From RGIG3701 sp030530205 (lineage in GTDB: Bacteria > Planctomycetota > Planctomycetia > Pirellulales > Thermoguttaceae), in assembly GCA_030530205.1 (NCBI GenBank), contig JAUMVK010000020.1, positions 4,092 through 68,091 of the forward strand: a stretch of DNA of 64,000 bases. Reading direction: 5' to 3'. A program made the translations under genes and the position numbers. Below are positions 50,096 to 57,469 of the stretch, piece by piece. The notes under the pieces are model-generated. The model had not been told where the DNA came from and ran no database searches. It saw only the letters and a list, made by a program, of their open reading frames with translations. How positions within the stretch are numbered: the first letter of the stretch is position 1; each line of letters begins with the position of its first letter.

Positions 50096-52863
50096 GCCTT
50101 TTTCCCTTCCTTCGCGGACACGCTGTCCTCGTCGAACAGGCATTCGATCGTGAGGTTTTTGTAGCGCGGCAGGTTGTAACCCAACGGCACGAAGCAGATG
50201 TGGATCAAATCGTTGCAGGGGAGGCCGGTTTCCTGGATTTTGTTCTTCCATTCCTCCGGAACGTCAAAATTCAGGTCCTCACACAGAAGCCGCTGCAGCA
50301 GGTAGTGATACAGCTGGAAGTAGGAAGTCATCCTGGCGGTTTTCCCGGTTTTGGAATTTCTGGCGAATTGGCCGATGAATTGGGGCAGCGCCTGAGTCAG
50401 GACGTTCAGATGGGCGGACTGATTACGGGCCCAAACGCCCAGATAGCCGGTGAAGTGAATCTTGACCGCCTCGTCGATTTCCTTTCGGAAGATGTCGCGC
50501 CATTTTTTGGTGAAGTGCCGGCGAATGGAATCGAGATGTTTCCTGCAGGCTTCTTTGTCGAAGGGCTGGCCGGGTTCGGGATGATAGTCGTTTTCCTCCT
50601 CTTTTTTGAGGTAGTATTCCGTAAGGGCATAAATTTCGTTGTACTTCGTTTTCGACTTGCCGTCCATGATTTCCTCATAGGCCAAACAGGATTGGGCCAC
50701 ATCAGGATCGTGACTTTTCATGAAGCCGTAATCCCGCTCAAAAGCGGAGAACGCGATAAAGTAGCGCGCGTTCGCTTTGACGAGGTTTTTCACAGCGACA
50801 AAAGCCACGGTCAGGTAGAGACCGGTCAGGGCCTTGAGCCGCTCGATTTTGACATTTTTGTTGGAGGTGTCCAGCTTGGTGTTCTCGACAATTTTATCCC
50901 TGTTGATAAACAGAGAGTTGAACGAAAAGCCGGTGAGGGCCTTGGTCAAGGTGTCGATTTTCCTGCTGATTTCAGACTCGTCACCTTCGGAGATATTGGA
51001 GAAATAGGTATCGATCTGCTTCTCAGGGAGGCGTGTAAGGACGTAGCGAATGATCTCCTCGTGCTTCATCAGCTCGCGGACCGATTTGGGCTTCGCATAA
51101 CGTGCGAGATACATAAAGCGCCGGGATTCAATCACGTTATTGGCGATGAAGTTCCGGAAAGGTTTGATCGCTCTTTTCTCTTCTTCGGTAACTTTATCAC
51201 CGGGGAGAACGTAGGTTTCGAGCCAGTCGTTGCTAATCGTTCCGTCCTCGTTGAGCCAGTTGGAGTTTTCGACGATACCGAGGGTTTCCACGGCATCCCT
51301 GAACAAAGCGCGTTTGGCACTCTCCAGGTCGGGTTTCATTTTGCCGATGCTGGCCAAAACGCGGAGCTGGTCAGCCACACGGCCTGCAAACCCGTGTTCA
51401 TTAAAGGCGCTGAAATTCCGGCCTTTTTTGGCAGAAAAGACCACTTTTTCGTTTAATTCTTTTGATTCGAGCACGTCAATGAAGGCCTGAATGCTTTCAA
51501 ACTTATGAATATAAGCCGAAAGGACCTCGTTGACTTCTTTTCCATCCCAGAAATTGCAAAGGAAGGCGAGGAGTTTCACAAGGGGTTCGGTATTTGCGCT
51601 GCTCAGGAAAGGCTCCTTGCTCGTATCAGCCGGAACTTTTTCGGTAGTAAAGACCGTAAAATCACCGTCAAACGCCGCAAAGAAGGGAACGATCAGATCC
51701 TTGACTCCATCCCAGAACAACTCGGCGTAATCGTGATACAATTCCTCTTTTTTCTCATCGGATTCCGATTCACGAAGATCAGCGACCATGGTCTCCAACT
51801 CCTCAGAATCTTTTATTTCCCTGAAGAGGAGAAAATCGAGAATGGTATAAATCTTCTGTCTGTAGGAGTCATACTGTTTATCCTTGATTTCGGAATAAAA
51901 CATATCCACCATCATTTCACGGAGTTTTCGCATATTCACGCCGAGGTTTTTCCCCTCTTTGAGAATGCTGAAACGATAGTACTCCTCCGTGATTTTTTTC
52001 TTGTCCTCAAGTGTCGCGGCATTCAAAACGAGGTACAAGATCTTCAGGTTCATCCTGGAATTATTGAAAAAACTCTCGTTAATTCGGGTGATCATCTCGT
52101 CGTAATGAGTTTCAATCGTTATCCAGTTTCCATTGCTTCCCAAAAACTGTCCCTTCAAATTGTCGCAGAAAAGAATGGACGAATCCTCAAAATGGGCCAG
52201 CTTGTTTCGAAGGGTACTGAGGATCCGCAGAGCACTTTTATTGTATGCCCAATTCGGGTCTTCAATTTTCTGCCTGGGATCCGGCCGGCTGTTTTTCTGA
52301 TGTTTAGGCCTTTCAGATTGTTTAAAACCAGCACCCAAAAAACCGAGGTAAGGGGTAATGCTATTCAGAATCTTTTTCAGTTTTTCATCCTGTCCCTTGC
52401 TGAGACTCTGGCCAAGGCAGTCCTCGACCGTTTCGACATTCTGCAGATTTGCGATGGAGTACAGCACGTCATTGATGTAAATGCCAAGGATTTTCTGGAT
52501 GTCGAGGATGTTGTGAATGATTTGAATGCGGATCGAATCGTTCGGGAATTCCTGACCGAAGAATTCCTTTTCGAGAGTGGATTTCAGGCCAAGGTAGTCC
52601 ACAGGATCGTTTTCCGCAGGGTTGAGGAGCGTACCCAGGAGGCTGCTGCGCTGGACGTCGATTTCATCGTCAATCTTATTGACTGTGAAACTTTTTTCCA
52701 CACGATGCGGCAAGGAAAGACTGCGCCCGCGGGAATCCGTCTCGACCGCGATGTCGGCGGTGTTGCCACGGCCAAATTGCGTAATCGTCAAACGGCTGTT
52801 TCCATGCGAAAAAGCAGACTTGACACCAATACGCTTGATTGTCGATTTCTTATTGTGCGGCAT
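50092..52863 (-). CDS. cas13d: Cas13d, RNA-guided RNase (type VI-D effector)
   Basis: 923 aa behind AAAGGAGC. Two HEPN R-x4-H motifs: RNKLAHFE (R219/H224) and ARNQSAHLNV (R813/H818). Many blocks agree with the Ruminococcus Cas13d that I know: GVKSAF near the N-terminus, YLGLKSTLEKEFFGQ, IHNILDIQKILGIYI, YFRFSILKEGKNLG, RNFIANNVIESRRFMYLARY, SYFQLYHYLLQRLL and LPRYKNLTIECLFD. Length fits the family (~920-970 aa). It processes its own crRNA and, on target RNA binding, cuts target and collateral RNA. No WYL accessory gene is seen. It is the sixth gene of an operon, 24 bp after the Lon-like gene. Confidence 0.95.
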   Translation of the reverse strand: MPHNKKSTIKRIGVKSAFSHGNSRLTITQFGRGNTADIAVETDSRGRSLSLPHRVEKSFTVNKIDDEIDVQRSSLLGTLLNPAENDPVDYLGLKSTLEKEFFGQEFPNDSIRIQIIHNILDIQKILGIYINDVLYSIANLQNVETVEDCLGQSLSKGQDEKLKKILNSITPYLGFLGAGFKQSERPKHQKNSRPDPRQKIEDPNWAYNKSALRILSTLRNKLAHFEDSSILFCDNLKGQFLGSNGNWITIETHYDEMITRINESFFNNSRMNLKILYLVLNAATLEDKKKITEEYYRFSILKEGKNLGVNMRKLREMMVDMFYSEIKDKQYDSYRQKIYTILDFLLFREIKDSEELETMVADLRESESDEKKEELYHDYAELFWDGVKDLIVPFFAAFDGDFTVFTTEKVPADTSKEPFLSSANTEPLVKLLAFLCNFWDGKEVNEVLSAYIHKFESIQAFIDVLESKELNEKVVFSAKKGRNFSAFNEHGFAGRVADQLRVLASIGKMKPDLESAKRALFRDAVETLGIVENSNWLNEDGTISNDWLETYVLPGDKVTEEEKRAIKPFRNFIANNVIESRRFMYLARYAKPKSVRELMKHEEIIRYVLTRLPEKQIDTYFSNISEGDESEISRKIDTLTKALTGFSFNSLFINRDKIVENTKLDTSNKNVKIERLKALTGLYLTVAFVAVKNLVKANARYFIAFSAFERDYGFMKSHDPDVAQSCLAYEEIMDGKSKTKYNEIYALTEYYLKKEEENDYHPEPGQPFDKEACRKHLDSIRRHFTKKWRDIFRKEIDEAVKIHFTGYLGVWARNQSAHLNVLTQALPQFIGQFARNSKTGKTARMTSYFQLYHYLLQRLLCEDLNFDVPEEWKNKIQETGLPCNDLIHICFVPLGYNLPRYKNLTIECLFDEDSVSAKEGKKA

Positions 52864-52887
52864 TTTGTTGCTCCTTTGAAAAAGGGG

Positions 52888-54768
52888 TTAGTAAGGACAG
52901 CGAAAGACGATTTCTTCGGGTTTTTGCATCAATTCATCAGCCAGCCAGCGCAAGGAATCCGGTACTGCATCATAAACACGCTGAAGGAGCGCGTCATCCC
53001 CTAAAACCCTGGCGGTACGCAAGGCCAGTATCGCCATAATATACGTTGGCTCTTTCAGGTGTTCCGCCTGTAAAAGCTGGTCACGTGTGTGCTGTTGCTG
53101 CTCAGGTGAGCCTAATTTGTTGATCAGGAATTTCTCGTAGGGCATGTAGCACGGATGGCCCTTCCATCCTTCATAAAAATGATCCGCTTTTTTCAGGCAG
53201 TCCTCAAAATCGATGGTTTCCGGATTTGCATACATTAAAACCCAGTCAAGCCACGCCGTCAAATCATAAGCATTAAAGTTCTCCGGCAATTTGAAATTCT
53301 GCAAAAATGGGGCCTGAAACAATTCACCGGTTAAAACCCAGTAATCTTTTTGGCATTCGAGGCACTGGTTCAACTGACGCCCCAACGGCTCGTCGCTCCG
53401 GTTTTGCTCCTTTGTATAAGCGAAAATGTCGTCCCAATATTCCTGAAAAATGGTCAATTTATCCCACGCTTTGCGCAGAAGATTCACATCGCGACGCAGC
53501 CGCCCGAGAAAGAACAAACGCCTGGCTTTCGTGTTTTCTCCAGCCAAAGCCACACGAAGGTCCTCAATATCGGCCAGCCCATCCTTGATATTCCCCTCCT
53601 GACGCTCCAAAATACGATCCATGAGCAGAATATCGGGGTCAGTCTCTTCCCAAACTCCCAAATCGAGTTTTTGAATGACCCGAGATGACGTCTCTTCTTC
53701 CTTCAGATAGGACCCCAAAGGACCAAGCGGAATATCCGACGGCTTGAGCGGCTCGACGAGCGCCCGAAACTCTTGCGCTTTTAGCGTATTTCCCCGATGA
53801 AGTTCCAGGCGGCTGCGCATTTCAAGAGCGACATGCTTCACAAGCGCAGATTTGCTGGAAATGAAGGTTTCCAGAAATTGCTCAAATTCCGGTTCCTTCC
53901 AGTGCCCCTGGTGACTCAGTTCGTGCAGGAATTCGGCAAGTTCACGTCCCGTTGAGAACGAAAGTTCACTTGCGATCTCACGTGCAATCCGAAAAAGCGC
54001 ACTCATCGGGTTTTTCTCAACTTCAAGGACCTGCAAATTCGAATCGTCCGGAATCAGGCCAGTATTCTTCAGTTGCTTCAGAAGTTCATCCGGTTCCATC
54101 GGCGTGGAATCACGAAAGAATCCCTTTTGGCCTTTCACGTAAAAAAACTGGCCATACCCAAACCGGGCCGACGCGATGAGTTTTTGCGCGAAGGTTCCCG
54201 GCTCGACGGGCGTGAGAGTGGAGTCTCCTTTTTCGTCCGTCTGAAAACATCCGGTCGCGATGATGGAATCGGGGACCTCAACCTTCAAAATCTGGCAAAA
54301 CGCCGCGATCATGGCTGAAAGGGCAAGACTGCCGCCCTCGACATCACTAGACAGGATTCTTACGTTCGGAAACCCCACCTTGGGATTGTATTTTTGAAAA
54401 ATCTGGTACACGAAGAGCGCGGCTTTATGCGCTAATCTGCTGGCACTGCAGTTTGCGGCTTCTGCATCGCATTTCAAGCTGCCATTTGAATCTACTGAGA
54501 GAAAATTAATGGTTCCCGCGTCTGAGTCCAGTATGCCTCCGAGTTTCGCGCACGGAAAAGGTACGAGATTTACAGGAGGGCGCCGGGGCGAAATTCCGTC
54601 AACCGGAGGCTCGAAACGTTCCTGCGCGGACTTGGGAAGGCGGGACCAATACCACGCATAAGCTTTTAAAATCCAGGTGTAACGGAACGAATCAACACCT
54701 AAAGATTCAAGTTCCCGGGCGCTTCTGGCCCCAAACCAATCCCAGTCTTCAGACGCAGGAATTCTCAT
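52888..54768 (-). CDS. Lon-like (S16) protease domain with helical-repeat C-terminus
   Basis: 626 aa. Residues ~70-215 follow the Lon proteolytic domain: NVRILSSDVEGGSLALSAMI with the Ser nucleophile position (S147), then VPDSIIATGCF aligning with Lon VRADVAMTGEI, and EPGTFAQKLIASARFG giving the Lys partner (K196). The spacing S-to-TG matches E. coli Lon exactly; S-to-K is six residues longer. No AAA+ domain is present. Residues ~290-626 are helical, TPR/HEAT-like (KHVALEMRSRLELHRGNTLK; AILALRTARVLGDDALLQRV). CalpL of type III systems also uses a Lon domain, but joined to a SAVED sensor, which I do not see here. Directly upstream of cas13d. Confidence 0.72.
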   Translation of the reverse strand: MRIPASEDWDWFGARSARELESLGVDSFRYTWILKAYAWYWSRLPKSAQERFEPPVDGISPRRPPVNLVPFPCAKLGGILDSDAGTINFLSVDSNGSLKCDAEAANCSASRLAHKAALFVYQIFQKYNPKVGFPNVRILSSDVEGGSLALSAMIAAFCQILKVEVPDSIIATGCFQTDEKGDSTLTPVEPGTFAQKLIASARFGYGQFFYVKGQKGFFRDSTPMEPDELLKQLKNTGLIPDDSNLQVLEVEKNPMSALFRIAREIASELSFSTGRELAEFLHELSHQGHWKEPEFEQFLETFISSKSALVKHVALEMRSRLELHRGNTLKAQEFRALVEPLKPSDIPLGPLGSYLKEEETSSRVIQKLDLGVWEETDPDILLMDRILERQEGNIKDGLADIEDLRVALAGENTKARRLFFLGRLRRDVNLLRKAWDKLTIFQEYWDDIFAYTKEQNRSDEPLGRQLNQCLECQKDYWVLTGELFQAPFLQNFKLPENFNAYDLTAWLDWVLMYANPETIDFEDCLKKADHFYEGWKGHPCYMPYEKFLINKLGSPEQQQHTRDQLLQAEHLKEPTYIMAILALRTARVLGDDALLQRVYDAVPDSLRWLADELMQKPEEIVFRCPY

Positions 54769-54770
54769 GT

Positions 54771-55712
54771 TTAAACCTCCGAAAATTTAATTACCAATTC
54801 CCCTGATGGCGTAAACAAAACCGACGTTGGAGCGTTTACAAGGTAATTGCGCAGCACTCCGCTCAAGGGGCTCAGGTCGAGGATCCAACGTTCACGATGT
54901 TTGTCATCTCGCCGGGCCGCAAACGCGCCGACACGAACCTGCACAGGGATCACCGGATTTCCTTCGGAATCCCGGATCTCGATCCCAATTTGCCAGCGGT
55001 CGTTGAGCCAACGCAGGATCTGGAGCTTGCCGTTGTCGGTCATGTACACCAAATTCGCCTGCTGCTCGCGTAATGAATCGGGTGGGGTTCCATCGTCGCA
55101 TGCCGCAAAAACGGCGGGGTTATAAACAGGGGCGTGGGGTCTTCTCTCGATTTCTGTTACCTGCTTGCTCCATGTTCCCTGGATCCTTTTACGCGGCAAC
55201 ATAGACGCCATTTTACCAGCAATGTCGTAAGCGAATTCCGTCACAGGCACCGCAACGACCGGAAGACAGTTCTCCTCTGGAATCGGATACGTGTCAAGCC
55301 AGTCCCGCAAAAGTGATGCGGTTTCTTCGTTGATCATCTTCAACGAGGTCTCTTCAAACCACGTCTCGAAAAATTTACCTCTTTTCGGGGAATACCAACC
55401 TGCATCCTTCGAAAACTCATAAAAAGTGTAAAAATCCTGGGCTTCGATGATCGAAAAGGCGAGTTCTTCCCCCTCCTGTTCATCAAGGTCCCACATTCCG
55501 CACCGGCACCGTTCGGAAAAAATCTGATCCAGTTTTCCAGTAAATTGCTCCCTTTGGAAAATTTCTGGTAATTTGTCAAAAGCCTCGGAATCTCCAAGGG
55601 CTTTCATACGGCTGGCAAGCTGAATGTATTGGAGGAGATATTCCTCTTCGTTAAGCGGATTTTTTTCGATCCTTGCTTTCAATTTTAAAATACCTTCCTC
55701 TTTTCTGTTCAT
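54771..55712 (-). CDS. Unknown protein of the Cas13d operon (313 aa)
   Basis: Two parts can be seen: a helical N-terminal half (LKARIEKNPLNEEEYLLQYI; EELAFSIIEAQDFYTFYEF) with a CRCGMWDLDEQEGEE segment, and a beta-rich C-terminal ~110 residues (ANLVYMTDNGKLQILRWLND; NPVIPVQVRVGAFAARRDD; TSVLFTPSGELVIKF). Two bp separate its stop from the Lon-like start, and its ATG overlaps the previous stop by 4 bp. No family recognised. By analogy with CalpT or Csx30 it could be a protease substrate or a sigma inhibitor; pure inference. Confidence 0.6.
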   Translation of the reverse strand: MNRKEEGILKLKARIEKNPLNEEEYLLQYIQLASRMKALGDSEAFDKLPEIFQREQFTGKLDQIFSERCRCGMWDLDEQEGEELAFSIIEAQDFYTFYEFSKDAGWYSPKRGKFFETWFEETSLKMINEETASLLRDWLDTYPIPEENCLPVVAVPVTEFAYDIAGKMASMLPRKRIQGTWSKQVTEIERRPHAPVYNPAVFAACDDGTPPDSLREQQANLVYMTDNGKLQILRWLNDRWQIGIEIRDSEGNPVIPVQVRVGAFAARRDDKHRERWILDLSPLSGVLRNYLVNAPTSVLFTPSGELVIKFSEV

Positions 55713-56314
55713 GATTCCATCTCCTTTACATTATTATTTTCAGAATTCATGTGGTCCGCAATCAGGACAAATTTCTTCCCATCGCGGAAATCTGACCTTT
55801 CATCCAGGTGACTTTTAGACCTTATCTTCCAGGAATGAAGAGACAGATTTGGAAATACTCTAAATGCCGTTCTAATGGTATAGGGCCCCGAAACGCCATT
55901 TCTGACATTTGAAGACAAAACAATAAACAATTTTTTTGAAAAATCCATAATTTTTATATATTGAGTTGGCTCCGGATCATCAGTCCCATACAATTCCATT
56001 GTTTTCACAGGATAAAAAGCGACCTGGTGCAAGTGGTCCCGGCCTTCTGCGCAGACTTGAATGGCGGTCTGCCTGATGAGAGTAATGTACTCACGGACCA
56101 AAAGCTTCAGTTCCGAGGACTCAGGGGCTTCCGGATCCACCTCACGGATCGTACTCGCGTTAAACCCATCAAGCAGGCGCCATTTTTCGTCTTTATACTT
56201 TTCAACCACGTGCTTTATAACGTGTTCAAACAGACTTTTCTGCGAAGAAAAACGAAGTTTTCCTGATGGTTCCTTAACCTCTACGGTGAGATAATCAAAT
56301 TCCTGTTCACTCAT
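55709..56314 (-). CDS. Unknown protein of the Cas13d operon (201 aa)
   Basis: MSEQEFDYLTVEVKEPSGKL; alpha/beta with SLFEHVIKHVVEKYKDEKWR, ELKLLVREYITLIRQTAIQV and a later FSKKLFIVLSSNVRNGVSGP, FRVFPNLSLHSWK. No catalytic motif or known domain. Its start overlaps the sigma-like gene by 8 bp and its stop overlaps the next gene by 4 bp, so the products are likely made together. Confidence 0.6.
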   Translation of the reverse strand: MSEQEFDYLTVEVKEPSGKLRFSSQKSLFEHVIKHVVEKYKDEKWRLLDGFNASTIREVDPEAPESSELKLLVREYITLIRQTAIQVCAEGRDHLHQVAFYPVKTMELYGTDDPEPTQYIKIMDFSKKLFIVLSSNVRNGVSGPYTIRTAFRVFPNLSLHSWKIRSKSHLDERSDFRDGKKFVLIADHMNSENNNVKEMES

Positions 56315-57284
56315 CTTCGGTTTCTCCTCCCGTCAACGTAATTTCATCGTATATTTTCTGATAACTTTCACAAAGCTCGGGCAGTTTTTCGAGGTAACGT
56401 GACAAACAACGCGCGACGTTATCTGCCGGCATTTTGAGAAGCGTCTTAAGACTTGGGGTTAAAAGCGGCGCGAAAATGTATTTTTGGGACAGACTGATCA
56501 CCTTTCGACTATCTATTTCACGACTCTCTACAGTGCGATAATGATTGGCTTTCAGGCTCAAATTCAGTTCAAAGATCTTCTCCTCGATCACTTGTGAATC
56601 ACGCACGTGCCTCTCAAGGATCTTCGAATCCGCCTCCGTTTCCGAAGTCTCGTGGATCTCCGCGATTTCATGCCTTGTGTCATCGTGGAGACGAACCATC
56701 TGTTCGTGGGTCTTCGAGAGTTTATCGTACAGCTGAAGCCCAGCCATCTCGTATAAACGGGAACCAAATTTCGGACAATTAATAACAATCGCCTGATGAA
56801 GTGAATCGAAAAGTTCTGTCATTTTAGCTTGCATTAAATCCTGCTCAGGGGACAGAGCCTTGACATCTTTCATTCCTTCGATACCTGAGATTTCTTCGTC
56901 ATCGTTGCTGTCATCATCAGCCCAAACAATCTTCACACGTTCCGAACGGAATTTCTTTAAATAAGCGCTGACGTAGCTGTATGAGCAAAGAAACGCGATC
57001 GGGTCGCCTTTTTCATCGTCAAATTTGAGAAAAAGGGTCTGCCTCTCAACTCTTTTCCAATACTGCTCAAAGACGAAGAAGACAAAATCTTCCGTCCTCC
57101 AGTCATCATTTTCCAAAACCCTTCGGCAAACCTGCCCTAATGGACCGGTAAGACTTAAATCGTCTTCACTGTCTTGGGGCTTGTAGCCTTCTCGAATAAG
57201 CAGCGCCTCGGCAATGCGCCCCCATTCTTCTTCCCAGCCGGGATCATGATTCTGGATTTTCTGAATGTCAAATTTCTTAGGCAC
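56307..57284 (-). CDS. Sigma-factor region-2-like protein of the Cas13d operon
   Basis: 325 aa from a GTG start (AGAAAGGATCATT then GTG CCT AAG); a longer ATG frame to 57362 has no site. Residues ~50-170 follow ECF sigma region 2: LGQVCRRVLENDDWRTEDFV, FFVFEQYWKRVE, DPIAFLCSYSYVSAYLKKFR, SER, then an acidic linker and SPEQDLMQAKMTELFDSLHQ, in the place where sigma factors have the linker to region 4. A helix-turn-helix region 4 is not clear; the C-terminus is helical and partly coiled coil (ILERHVRDSQVIEEKIFELN). The assignment is tentative. Its own hairpin-containing 185-bp upstream gap allows separate regulation. Confidence 0.42.
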   Translation of the reverse strand: MPKKFDIQKIQNHDPGWEEEWGRIAEALLIREGYKPQDSEDDLSLTGPLGQVCRRVLENDDWRTEDFVFFVFEQYWKRVERQTLFLKFDDEKGDPIAFLCSYSYVSAYLKKFRSERVKIVWADDDSNDDEEISGIEGMKDVKALSPEQDLMQAKMTELFDSLHQAIVINCPKFGSRLYEMAGLQLYDKLSKTHEQMVRLHDDTRHEIAEIHETSETEADSKILERHVRDSQVIEEKIFELNLSLKANHYRTVESREIDSRKVISLSQKYIFAPLLTPSLKTLLKMPADNVARCLSRYLEKLPELCESYQKIYDEITLTGGETEDE

Positions 57285-57389
57285 AATGATCCTTTCTATA
57301 AAAAACGTACTTCTGTAATCTTTTGCCCAAACACAAGTGTATCTTTGGGCAAAAAATACCAAACAATGATCATTTTAAAAATAATATGA

Positions 57390-57423
57390 ACCGCAAACAC
57401 AGTGGGAAAAAACTGTTTGCGGT
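57390..57423 (-). promoter_or_regulatory. Hairpin in the gap before the sigma-like gene
   Basis: Perfect 10-bp arms ACCGCAAACA and TGTTTGCGGT with a 14-bp loop. On the minus strand it is followed by TCATATTATTTTT, so it could be a partial terminator, or an operator for control of the downstream genes. Confidence 0.5.
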
Positions 57424-57469
57424 ACGAAAAACTCATCTCCCCATTTCGTGACAGGATAAACCGGAACAA

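Noticed and set aside
50083..53004. Two plus-strand open frames of 457 and 499 codons
   Set aside because: They are antisense to cas13d and the end of the Lon-like gene. The sense strand has clear Cas13d motifs; the frames look like mirrors of its codons.
52888..54768. Reading the Lon-like protein as CalpL
   Set aside because: CalpL has a SAVED sensor after the Lon domain. Here the C-terminal half is helical repeat with no SAVED-like beta pattern, so only the protease part is comparable.
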